Below, in pieces: positions 26,639-37,000 of a stretch of 64,000 bases of DNA. This DNA comes from Synechocystis sp. LKSZ1. Lineage in GTDB: Bacteria; Cyanobacteriota; Cyanobacteriia; Cyanobacteriales; Microcystaceae. The notes under the pieces were generated by a model. It ran no database searches. It was not told the origin of the DNA and worked only from the letters and a program-made list of their open reading frames with translations. Location of the stretch: the NCBI RefSeq assembly GCF_040436315.1, contig NZ_AP031572.1, positions 2,170,001-2,234,000 on the forward strand, read 5' to 3'. A program made the position numbers and the translations under genes. The first letter of the stretch is position 1. Each line of letters begins with the position of its first letter.

Positions 26639-27610
26639 ATGAATCTTCGTCGTTGGTTAGCCCGCCGTGACCCAAACTGGCAAGAATTGGGGCATCTGTT
26701 AGATCTCGCAGAAAAAAAAGGTCTTAAGGCCCTTTCGGGCCAAGATATTCAACACCTGGCTAGCCTCTATCGTTCCACCTCCGCTGACCTGGCCCGGGCC
26801 AAAACGGTGGGGCTAGGGCCGACCCTGATTCAATCCCTACAACAACTCACTAGCCGGGCCTATAGCCAAATTTATCAAGGTTCCCGCCACCAGGAATGGC
26901 AGGCCGTTGCTGAATTTTACCGCTGGCGCTTGCCCCTGGTGATGCAACAAACCTTTCCCTATACACTGGTGGCCACCGTGATTTTTCTGCTGGGGGGCCT
27001 GATCGCCTATGTCTATAGCCAACGGGATCCGAGTTTTATGGCCCTGGTGGTGCCTCAAGACCTAATTACCCTGGTGCGAGACGAAAACAAGCTCTGGATG
27101 GGGTCAATTTTGGGATCGGAACCCCTGGCCTCTAGCAATATTATGATCAATAACTTGCTGGTGTCCTTTCGGGTGGTGGCGGGGGGAATCACGGCGGGCC
27201 TCTTCACCGTCTATGCCCTCTTTTACAATGGCCTGCTGATCGGGGCCATCGGCGCTTTAGTGGGCCAGCACCAACTGGCTTTTCCCTTTTGGGCCTTTGT
27301 TTTTCCCCACGGGGCTCTGGAATTACCGGCCATTTTTCTAGCAGGAGGAGCCGGTTTGTTGATTGCCCAGGCCCTGCTCTGGCCTGGCCGCTATAGTCGC
27401 CTAGCAGCCCTCAAACAAAACAGCTATCAAGCGGCCCAACTGGTCTTTGGGGTGGTACCGCTCCTCTTCATTGCCGGCGTGATTGAAGGCTTTATTTCTC
27501 CCAGTCTCTGGATGCCAAGTCCTTTGAAATATGTCCTGGGAGTTAGCCTATTCCTCCTGCTGTTGACCTACGGCCGTCGTTCTGAGTCAGGGGTTAGCCC
27601 CGGCAACTAA
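26639..27610 (+). CDS. stage II sporulation protein M-like membrane protein (SpoIIM/DUF95)
   Basis: A 323-residue protein. Residues 1-100 are cytoplasmic and helical, followed by about six membrane helices. The segment ASSNIMINNLLVSFRVVAGG and the PHGALELPAIFLAGGAGL block are the core motifs of the SpoIIM superfamily. In Bacillus the family works in engulfment with wall hydrolases. In non-sporulating bacteria it occurs in a membrane gene cluster with DUF975-like, RDD and MoxR proteins of unknown role. Only the divergent DUF975-like partner is present here. Confidence 0.88.
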   Translation: MNLRRWLARRDPNWQELGHLLDLAEKKGLKALSGQDIQHLASLYRSTSADLARAKTVGLGPTLIQSLQQLTSRAYSQIYQGSRHQEWQAVAEFYRWRLPLVMQQTFPYTLVATVIFLLGGLIAYVYSQRDPSFMALVVPQDLITLVRDENKLWMGSILGSEPLASSNIMINNLLVSFRVVAGGITAGLFTVYALFYNGLLIGAIGALVGQHQLAFPFWAFVFPHGALELPAIFLAGGAGLLIAQALLWPGRYSRLAALKQNSYQAAQLVFGVVPLLFIAGVIEGFISPSLWMPSPLKYVLGVSLFLLLLTYGRRSESGVSPGN

Positions 27611-27641
27611 GGCAATTACTCACAAAGTTTATACCGGCAAG

Positions 27642-27659
27642 TCCCCCAGTCTTGGGGGA
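27642..27659. repeat. small inverted repeat after the SpoIIM-like gene
   Basis: TCCCCCA (27642-27648) pairs with TGGGGGA (27653-27659) around a four-base loop. No U-tract follows. G/C-run hairpins of this kind are frequent dispersed intergenic elements in cyanobacteria; it may act as a processing or termination element between the convergent genes. Confidence 0.5.
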
Positions 27660-27742
27660 GGTAGGGGGCTTAGTAGCGGGATTCTTTTTCTTGCGTATGC
27701 GTACTGTCTAATACCCAATCTCTGCAACCTGACCCCACCCAT

Positions 27743-27763
27743 CCTCCCCTTGTTAAGGGGAGG
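27743..27763. repeat. perfect hairpin, probably a dispersed cyanobacterial intergenic repeat
   Basis: CCTCCCCTT (27743-27751) pairs perfectly with AAGGGGAGG (27755-27763) around GTT. The flank continues as GTGCCGTAGGCGGAGGGG. The CTCCCCTT...AAGGGGAGGTGCC theme matches what I know of short palindromic repeats scattered in cyanobacterial genomes. It lies between the convergent SpoIIM-like gene and kaiC. Confidence 0.55.
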
Positions 27764-27848
27764 TGCCGTAGGCGGAGGGGTAAAAATTTGTCGCTCTAAT
27801 TTGAAGAATTGGTCTAACCTCCTTTGAGGTTATTGGCTCACCAAGCAC

Positions 27849-29411
27849 CTACTCTTCAATGGTTTTATCCCTCACGCCCCGGACAATACGGGACAACTCG
27901 GATTTTTCGTCTACACTGACACGAGTCGGAGAACCACTAATAATGCGCTCGTAGTTGCGGAAGGAATCCTTAATTTCGGCCCCATCGTGGCTAATACTAT
28001 ACTCCCGAATTCCCTTATCGTGCCAAGAGCCTCGCATCTTGAAGACGTTAAGAGCCCGGGACATTTCCCCCCGAATTTCGACGTATTGCAACATGATAAT
28101 CGTATCGGTGATGGTGGAAATATGGGACTCGGTAATGGAATGGGCTCCCATAAACTGATCCGTTGTATTGGTGAAAAAGCCGGTAATTTCCTCCTGTTTG
28201 GCATAGCCCGTCACACCGATCACAAATTGTCGGAAGGCGTTATTGGTCACGCCCCGTGCTAGGGCCGAGAGGGAATCAATGGCGATGCGGGAGGGTTTAA
28301 ATTCAGAAATTTCTGACTTGATCATTTGTAGATGATCCTCTAGACCGGCCGACTCGGGATAGGTACAGAGCAGTTTGAGTAGGCCCTTTTGCTCCATTTC
28401 TTCAAAGTCAATACCCCAGGAAGACGCATTACGGGAGAGTTGGGCCCGCGATTCTTCGTAGGCAAAGAGAATGGCCCGTTCCCCTTGACGACAGCCTTCC
28501 TGTAAAAATTTGCTGACCAGCAGGGTTTTGCCCGTCCCCGTGGCCCCAGTAGCCAAAATAATCGAATCCCGGAAAAAGCCACCACCGCACATTTCATCTA
28601 GGGTTTTAACACCGGAGGAAATTCGAGTATTAGAAGAGCGTTGAGTCAAGCGCATGGCCCCCAGCGGAAAGATATTTATCCCATCATGGGTAATTGTGAA
28701 GGGATATTCTCCCTTCATGTGGGTTGTTCCTCGCAATTTAAGGATTTCCACTGTCCGGCGTCGTCGTTCGCCTTCGAGGACATTTCTCAGAATGACCACG
28801 TTATCCGATACGAATTCCTCTACGCCAAAGCGAGCTATGGGGCCGTACTCCTCAATCCGCTCCGTGGTCATGATCGAAGTGACCTGCAACTGCTTGAGGC
28901 GGGCCACCAAACGGAAAATTTCCCGTCGCACCACCGAAGCCGCATCGTATTGCTGAAAAACTGCTGTGACGGAGTCAATGGAAACCAATTTTGCCTTGTA
29001 TTTACGGACTGCGTACTGAATTCGTTCGATCAGGGCCGAAAGGTCAAAGCTCCCCACGACTTCCTGTCCCTCGGGATCAGGAGAGGCATCGAGAATAAAA
29101 AATTTGCCTTCATCAATCAGTTGTTGGAGATCCCAGCCAAAACTATAGGCATTTTGGATAATATCGGTGGGGGATTCCTCAAAGGTGATAAACAGGCCAG
29201 GATAGTCAAAATGTAGAATCCCATGGTAAAGAAACTGAACCGCCAGCAGGGTCTTCCCTGTCCCCGATGTCCCACTCACCAGGGTTGTCCGTCCGATGGG
29301 CAGGCCCCCATGGGTAATTTCATCAAAACCTTCGATGATCGTCTGCATTTTCTGGACTCCTTTGCGGGGAGTCTGGGGACGATTTTGATCATTAACAATG
29401 GGTTGATTCAT
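27849..29411 (-). CDS. kaiC: circadian clock ATPase/autokinase KaiC
   Basis: The central clock protein: a hexameric double RecA-like ATPase whose daily phosphorylation cycle, driven by KaiA and KaiB, times gene expression. The 520 residues hold two domains. CI has Walker A GTSGTGKTLL and the FITFEESPTD catalytic glutamates. CII has Walker A GATGTGKTLL and FAYEESRAQL. The autophosphorylation pair is present as S432-T433 in ESHISTITDT, shifted by one from S431/T432 of S. elongatus. The C-terminal A-loop and tail follow GMR-type residues. The gene is last in kaiA-kaiB-kaiC on the minus strand, 97 bases after kaiB, which leaves room for an extra promoter. The 3' side meets a repeat-rich convergent gap. 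Confidence 0.98.
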   Translation of the reverse strand: MNQPIVNDQNRPQTPRKGVQKMQTIIEGFDEITHGGLPIGRTTLVSGTSGTGKTLLAVQFLYHGILHFDYPGLFITFEESPTDIIQNAYSFGWDLQQLIDEGKFFILDASPDPEGQEVVGSFDLSALIERIQYAVRKYKAKLVSIDSVTAVFQQYDAASVVRREIFRLVARLKQLQVTSIMTTERIEEYGPIARFGVEEFVSDNVVILRNVLEGERRRRTVEILKLRGTTHMKGEYPFTITHDGINIFPLGAMRLTQRSSNTRISSGVKTLDEMCGGGFFRDSIILATGATGTGKTLLVSKFLQEGCRQGERAILFAYEESRAQLSRNASSWGIDFEEMEQKGLLKLLCTYPESAGLEDHLQMIKSEISEFKPSRIAIDSLSALARGVTNNAFRQFVIGVTGYAKQEEITGFFTNTTDQFMGAHSITESHISTITDTIIMLQYVEIRGEMSRALNVFKMRGSWHDKGIREYSISHDGAEIKDSFRNYERIISGSPTRVSVDEKSELSRIVRGVRDKTIEE

Positions 29412-29508
29412 GTTTAAAATAAAATGGCTTTAAGGATTCACTATGACAGTTGGCTCTAAAAAAAGATTAAAATTGATGCTATCTGGGAAAAATAATCATC
29501 CCTCTCCC

Positions 29509-29823
29509 CTAGAGTTCACTTTCCCGCTCTCGGATTTCATCATAAAGTAAATCTAAACCAATCAAAACTTTTTCTCTATCTGAAAGGTCTCCAATAATTT
29601 TCCGCACGGGAGGGGGGAGAATTTTTGCCAGAGTTGGCGTCGCCAAAATTTTATCTTCCTCAGCCAATTGAGGGTTCTTGAGGACATCAATTACCTTGAG
29701 GGCATAGACTCCCTTGAATTCTTGCTCGAGGATATTTTTGAGCATTTTTAGGGCCCGGACAGAGTTGGGCGTATTGCCGGCCACGTAGAGTTTAAGGACG
29801 TAGGTTTTTTTAAAATTACTCAT
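29509..29823 (-). CDS. kaiB: circadian clock protein KaiB
   Basis: Thioredoxin-like, fold-switching protein that binds the KaiC CI ring at dusk, sequesters KaiA and signals to output kinases. Starting at [20 protein letters not shown] gives 104 residues, the normal length. The core [20 protein letters not shown] and the tail [20 protein letters not shown] are essentially invariant, including the C-terminal acidic residues. Longer in-frame starts exist (29829, 29865) but add a leader absent from the family. The ribosome site is weak. It is 77 bases downstream of kaiA. Confidence 0.97.
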   Translation of the reverse strand: MSNFKKTYVLKLYVAGNTPNSVRALKMLKNILEQEFKGVYALKVIDVLKNPQLAEEDKILATPTLAKILPPPVRKIIGDLSDREKVLIGLDLLYDEIRERESEL

Positions 29824-29900
29824 AGTCATGATCCGAAGCAAGGGGTAAAGGAAAAATGGCAGCAATATTAAAGCTTGGTGAGGGCCAGACCCAAGCTGAC

Positions 29901-30809
29901 TTAGTCCGTCTGATAATATACATCAAAAGGTATATCTTCTCTCGGAATAGAGCGACGGTACATTTCGCCCAAGTGAGCCAGAATATCAATCAAGGCTAGG
30001 CGATAGTCCAGTAGAATTTCTTCACTCCGGCCCTCTAGTTTCAGGTGTTGAGAAAATTCATCCATTAACTCCATGTGAATTTCTAAGATTTGGGAAACAG
30101 AAATGTCAGCGAAAAAAGCCTTGTTAACAAACTGATCGATCAATTGATTAATATCAAAATCTTTGGCAAAATAGTTAAGAATAATTTCTCGATATTCGAC
30201 CCCCATTTGTTGCAAGAACTCTTTTCTATCGGAGGTCGATAGATTACGATAAAAATAGTTGGGGTTTCGTTTGTAATACACACCGAGGTATCCCAATCTT
30301 TCTTTGAGCTTGTCGGCTAGGCGGCGTTGTTGCAGGAGCAAAAAGCTCTGTTCCGAGTCTAACGCCTGGCTACCCTGGGGAGGGGGATGGTTGCGAGGAA
30401 GAGCACAACTCGGCCCGAGGTGGAGATAGTGGGTAATCGCCTGGTCAATCACTGCCGGTAGATGGGCCCACTGGGATTCCGGCAAATGAATTTCTGCATA
30501 GTGGTAAAGAATGGTTGTCGATTCTGTCGCATCGGGGGGGAAAGGGGAAGTATTTTGGGATTCTAGGATAATAATTGGAAGCAGACGGCCTTGTTCGTAG
30601 AGTTGATTAAAGAAGGGTCGAGCAGGACTATCATTGACCACAATTAAGCAATCAACATGTTCCGTGTAGTTACTTAGAAAGGTCATAAATTCCTTCAAAT
30701 CACTGAACCGCGTTAGACGATAGCGGTTGCCCTGGAGATGCACCAATACTTGCTGGGCGATGGCATCAGGAATGAAAAGACATAGATAGAGGGGGGACTG
30801 CATGGGCAT
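29901..30809 (-). CDS. kaiA: circadian clock protein KaiA
   Basis: Stimulates KaiC autophosphorylation by binding its A-loop. This is a full-length 302-residue KaiA: an N-terminal pseudo-receiver domain (about residues 5-135, [19 protein letters not shown]), a linker, and the C-terminal helical dimer domain (about 180-300) with [37 protein letters not shown] and [20 protein letters not shown]. It is not the short form of some filamentous species. It is first in the kai cluster. The 224 bases upstream, between it and the giant surface-protein gene on the same strand, should hold its promoter. Confidence 0.97.
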   Translation of the reverse strand: MPMQSPLYLCLFIPDAIAQQVLVHLQGNRYRLTRFSDLKEFMTFLSNYTEHVDCLIVVNDSPARPFFNQLYEQGRLLPIIILESQNTSPFPPDATESTTILYHYAEIHLPESQWAHLPAVIDQAITHYLHLGPSCALPRNHPPPQGSQALDSEQSFLLLQQRRLADKLKERLGYLGVYYKRNPNYFYRNLSTSDRKEFLQQMGVEYREIILNYFAKDFDINQLIDQFVNKAFFADISVSQILEIHMELMDEFSQHLKLEGRSEEILLDYRLALIDILAHLGEMYRRSIPREDIPFDVYYQTD

Positions 30810-31033
30810 CTACAACGAAAAACAACGATATTTAAGGGATCGAGGCCAAGAAATGCCCAAGCATAACAAAAAGCAGGCGGATTCTAATAAGAACGTTAGC
30901 ATAATCTGCTAGAGAAGGAAAAGTATTGATTTTGTACTCTACTCCGTCCTGTTTCAAATGGCACCACCGGGGATAAGTTCTCTCTATTTGGCTTTGGTAC
31001 CGAATCTCCTAGTGAAGTTTAAGGGCTATGGGT

Positions 31034-34000
31034 TTAGGAAGCCTGAAATTGTAAAATCATGTCATTGTAGTCGAAGTCTCCTCCCCCCACTTGGTCTTCA
31101 AAACCAAAGAGATTGTTGCCCAAACGGGCCATGTGACTAAGACCATCAGGATTAGCCAAACCAAAAGAAAAGAAGGCCAGGGGCTTTTCTCCTCCCAAAT
31201 TATCGGGATTTTGGGTCAGAACCTCGGCAATGGTGGCATTAGGAATGATCACCATTCCGTAAATGTGGTTCCCCAAGAGGTTAATTATTTCTTGACGTGT
31301 GTTGAAGTTGTCGGGGGTGTTTAAGGGCACCCCGGTCAGTGGGTTTTGGGCCCGGGCTAAGGCCTGGCGTGTATAGCCGCTGTCTCCCGGTCGGACATCA
31401 ATGTGAGTATCTCCATCTAGATCTAGGCCGCCGGTTAAACTATCCACTTGATAGAGGGCAATCAAATTTTGATAAGCTGCTGCCCGACTCAAGGAGGCTT
31501 GCAGTGGCACCGTTTGACTCCAGGCCCCCGGCACCACCAAAGCATTGGAACCAATTTCAGCTGTGAGGCCAGCGAAGAAGAGGGATTGATAGCCCCGGCT
31601 TTCCCGAACAATTTGCGGTGTTTGCAGGGAAGACAGTTGCAGTTGGTTATCTGCTAGGGCATAGAGGACATAGGGCTGATTTGCCGTTAATTGGGAATTG
31701 GCCAAAGTACCGAAGAATTGCTGTTCTGAGGACACCAGGGCCTTGGGATCAATAAAACTCTGCTGGGCCAAGCCAGAGGTCAGGGCCTGACTGGCCGCAC
31801 TACCGTCATCTTGAAAAAGTACTTGCCTCAAATCCGGTTGGCTTAAGCGCTGTCGGGCTGCTTCGAGATAGCCGGAGTCGCCAGGGTTGAGGCCATCAAT
31901 TTGGCCCTGGGTGGAATCCACTGCCAACCAGCCCAGTTCATAGTTAGCTAGAGGGGCGTCAATCAGACGGAATTGAATTTGTCCATCCGCTGTCGTTGGG
32001 GCCAGCAAGGTCTGGTTATTCTCGGTGATCAGGCCCGGAATGGTTCGACTAATATAGCCCTGGGTTTTTACCAGGCCGTTGGCCACGCCATCGGCATCCC
32101 CCCGGCCACCGTCTTGAAGCGTGAGTTGAATACCGTTGGGGGTATCGCTCAGATGACTATTGGCGTAGGTAAAGACCGCACCGGTTTGGTTCTTGAACAG
32201 TAACGATTCGTATTGAGATGTCTGGGCATTGAAGTTAAAAAAGTCGTTAAAGTCCCCCGTGCCATCGGCTGCTATATCAATCTGGGCCTGGCCATTCGCC
32301 ACTGTTGTTGAAAAAGTTAGTTGTCCCACTAAACTATTTTCTACTGGCTCTTCTTCATAATGCCAGCGACGCATTTGTTCCCCATTGGCATTGGCCTGGA
32401 ATTGTAAATGTTTTGGCCCTGTTGGAGGCTCTAGGCTCTCCTCTGACAAAGAAACCAGCAGGCCAAACTGACGATTGCCGGTGTCAATACCATCATTCGG
32501 GACGATAACCGTCACACTTTTCTGGGTCTCTCCCGGTGCAAAGACCAGCCGACCGGCAACGGGTAAATAACGACCGCCCGCTTTTCCGTCTTCATCCACC
32601 GTTTGATAGCTCACCAAACTATATTTGTTTAAATTGCCACTGCGCTGAATTGAAAACGTTGCGAGGCCTGTTTGCTCAGCAACAATGGGATTAGAAATAA
32701 ATAACTGAGTCGGCGCATTCGGGTCACTAACCACCGTAGAATTAGGGACATTGGTTAAAGTTTGTTGACTCTCCAGTAGCGTATTTTCGGCATTGGCCGT
32801 GGTCGAGGGCAAAATAGTAGCCGGCGTATTCTTGCTAGGGGCAATATGGGCCGGGGGCTTAGCCTGATTAACTAACACCTTAGCGGCTGAGCTTTGGGAC
32901 GTATATTGATAATACTTTTCTCCATACTGATAAGTTGTGCCATCAGCCTGGAAATCGGTACTCAGAGCCAGATTATCAGCCTCATCCTGGAGAATAACCA
33001 GCGTATTATTACTGGATAGATTAGTGACCGTTAAGGCGTTCAGCGTTAAGGTATTCCCGCCATAGTTGCGGATGTCGATAACCTCAAAATCTTGCAGTCT
33101 GACCCCCGGTGCTAGGGTCGTCAGATCCCAGGCCTGACCGTTATAACCGTGGAGTTCCAGCACATCCAGGCCCGGCCCGCCATCCAGACGACGAAAATAG
33201 GTGTCCTTCAGCTCAACCCAATCATCGCCTGGCCCTGCATAGACGACATCCAGGCCCCCGCCGGTATAGATTTGGTCATCTCCCTGGCCGGCCACAAAAC
33301 TTTCCCCGGTGGCAGTACCGAGCATGACATCATCGCCGATAGTGCCCGTTTGATTCACCGTGTTATTAAAATCACTGCCAAACAGAACGTAGCTGAGGTT
33401 ATCGTTGTTTCCCGGGGCACCAATAATTAAGTCATCAAAACCATCGCCATTAATATCTTTCCCGCCACCGACGGCAATCCCAGCCTGGGAATTAGAAAGC
33501 CCAGTAATCGTAAAGCCCTGAGAAGGCTCAAGCTGAGTTAAATCCGCGAAGGGATAACCCAGTCCTATATCAGAACCAACAAGCCCTCCGAAAACGACAA
33601 AAGTAGCCCCTTGATTATTATTTGTAGTAGAAGCCCCAACTATTAAATCATCATAACCATCTCCATTCAGGTCTCCAGTATTGGTAAATTCATTAACTTG
33701 CGCGGGGGGAGTTGAGTAATTTTCATTCCAGTTTAATGTTGACAAAACCAAACTGGGTGCCGAGCGGCTAGATAGGCCTTGGGGTGTTCCATAGTATATG
33801 TAAATAGCGGAGATAACTGGACTAGAGTTTATGGATTTAACAAGTATCGCTATATCTTCCAGACCATCTCCATTAAAATCACCTATGGAATTCAACCTAT
33901 CAGCAGTTACATCCGCAAATCCAAAGTCATAAAGTTCGACAACCGTTGGTGTGGAAGGGGGATAAGAATAGAGAGAAAAGCCCCCTATATTATTATCGGT

Positions 34001-37000
34001 AGCAGTTGGAAGATTAATGGCTAGTTTACTATTGCCATCTCCATCAATATCTACTCCTGTTGCGGAGGTTACTGCTATCGAAGGAAGATTGCTGGACTGA
34101 GCAAAATTCGGTAATTTTCCACTCTGATTACCAAGGGAAATTAAATTACTTCCACTCGTACTAGCTAACAAGATGTCATCATAACCATCGCCGTTATAAT
34201 CTTGAATGGCAAAAGCCTTGGAAATACCTGCTAGTTGCGACAGAGAATTGGCATCAGGAATCATGGTTAATTGTTTCTGTCCACCCAATTCAATATTTCC
34301 CAATACCAAGTAAAAATTATTGCTATTGTCCAGAATACCAAGGTCTTCTAGTCCATCACCGTTGAAATCCCCAAGACTGATTAAGTCCTGAATAGTGGCA
34401 TTTTGAGCAGTAATGATTAAATCATCCGTGCCACTAGCGGCATCTAATAAATCCTTCGTGCTTTTGCCAAAAATAATCACTCCAATAGCGCTACCACCGG
34501 AAAAGACATCAGCAAATCCATCCCCATTAATGTCACCTAACATTCGCACAATAGTGCCATTACTTGAAATTTCCCCAAGCGGTGGCAGAGAGGAACTCAA
34601 AACCTCCATCCCGGTACTTCCTGTAGAGCGAACGAGATAAAGCTGATTATCTAAAACCGTACTGGCCGGAGTATAGCTGCTGGTTCCTGCTAATTGATTC
34701 GTCGTCCAGCCAATCGCGTTCGTAGAAGTACTGAGAAAAAGTGTTTGATCCGCATCAACAACATTGGTGGTATTGAGCAGATATAAGGCCTGGCTATCAC
34801 TCGTTAGGCTGGGTGTTTGTTCGGTACTTAAGCCTGGTACAGAAGTCAGTGACCACGACAAGTTACTGAGATCCGTCCCCGTCGTATAAGTTACATCAAC
34901 GCCCTGGCTAGGACTACTCTGAGTTCCAGTTTGATAGGCCAGGTAAAGTGTATTGTCTAAAACAGTGGCGCTCACAGCAGTAGGACTGGTTTGATTATCA
35001 GTACCATTGTTGTAGGTGACAGGATAAGCAGTAGACCAGGAATCACTCGATTGAGGATTGTCGGAATAGACATAAAGAATGCGACTACTACTATCTTGGG
35101 CTGTAAAAAAGGTGAATAAATGGTTTTGATAAAAAACCAGGGTTGGGGAATTAGTGGAAGTTTGCCCAGGAATTTGGTACTGAGGACTCCAGTTTTGCCC
35201 TCCATCCGTGCTGTACATAATATTCAGCAACGGGTCTAATCCCAGATAAGCCAGATAAAGCGTGCCTTGCTCATCCACGGCTAAGGAAGGCGAAACATTG
35301 GTGGCCCCATCCGCAAAAATCGGGACGGCTGGACTCCAGGTTTTGCCATTGTCTTGGCTGGTTGTCCAAAAAATCCCTTGATTAGTGCCTTCTCCCTTGA
35401 TGGCCATGTATAACGTTCCTTGATAACTGACCAGGGCCGTGGTTTCATTGGTACCTTGATTGGGAATCGCAGAATTGACAACCTTAAAGGTGCTAAACGC
35501 ATTGCCATCAATGACAAAGCCGTTGTCGGAAGAGACATCCGCCAGCTTAATACTGCCGTCATCTTTTAAATAAGTCTGGCCATAAACGGCATAGGCCTGT
35601 TGGGCATTGGGGGCCGTGATCATTAAATCATCAACATTATCGCCATTAAGATCACCGACACCTACCGCCGCTGTGCCAGCAATCTGGTAAGGCAGACTAC
35701 CATTTAGTAAAAAGGCCTTGTCACTACCCGTAACACTGAGATCAAAGAGATTCCCCGTGCCGTCTAAGGTGAGAGGGCCAAAAAGCAAATAGCTCTGTCC
35801 TGTACCATTACTGGCCTGGGGGGCCGTAATCAAAAAGTCTTGGTGCCCATCACCGTTGATGTCGCCGGGAAAGCTCACGACACTGCCAGCCTTGCTACTG
35901 GGGATGCCGCCATTAATGGTTAAGTTACTGACGGTATTGAGGAATTGCCTATTGGGATTTTGTGTGGCACTACCGCCCTTCAGCACATAGACCGCCCCGG
36001 CATTGGCATTAACCCCTAGGGCAGAGATGGCCAGATCCTTTTGCCCATCGCTATCGATGTCTTCGGAGGCCAAAGCAGATCCCGCTAAATAGTTAGCCGC
36101 AACACCGTTAGCAGCCGGAACATTGGGCCCGGCATAGCTCAAGGTCGGACTAGCAGATAATCCATTAGCACTACCCGCCAAAACATAAACCGCGCCAGCA
36201 GTAATCGGTGTTGCATCGGGAAATAGGCCCTGACTGTCACTGGGGAGTCCTTGCTGGCCCTGCCATTGGTTGTTAACCGAAATAGGATAGCCCGGTGCGC
36301 CAATAATCAAGTCGTCGTAATGATCGTTGCCGGCAAACGTCGTAGCTCCACCGACATAACTGGAAGCCGCCAGGGTATAACCGGCGGCCTCGCCGACCGT
36401 CACGGTTTGACTGGAACCATCGGCCTGTTTCGACGAAATAGGTTGGGTCTGGCCGCTATAGACAGTGTTCGCTGTTATAGGATTCGGTGGAGAACTGGGG
36501 CTGAATCCCTTGATCAAATAAACTTTACCCACCACAATCCCGTCACTATTCTTGGCCTGGGGGGCCCCGAAGGCAACGTCAGCATAGGTATCATTATCAA
36601 AATTACCCACTGTAACGGCGTATCCCGCCGCGCCCTCAGTATCTAAACCATTAAACACAAAGCCCATGTCCGACGGCGTTGTCGTTAAGCTAGCAACATC
36701 AATGATCTTGCCTTTATTAGTACTTAAATAACTGCCATAGATGACGTAGATGGCCCCGTTGCCATTGTTGGCATTGGCATCGCCAATCACTAGATCGGGA
36801 ATGTTTGTGGGATTCCCTGCGATGTATCCTGTGACCAAACTCAGGGCCAGATTATTTTTGGCAGTTCCCGCATCCGCCAGGCCAGTAATGAGAATACCAT
36901 CGGGATTGCCCAATAAATCCGTGGTCGTCAGGATATTTGTCTCCGTACCCTTGAGAGCATTGCCACCGGCGAAGAGAATTTGAACCGTACCATTGTTAAC

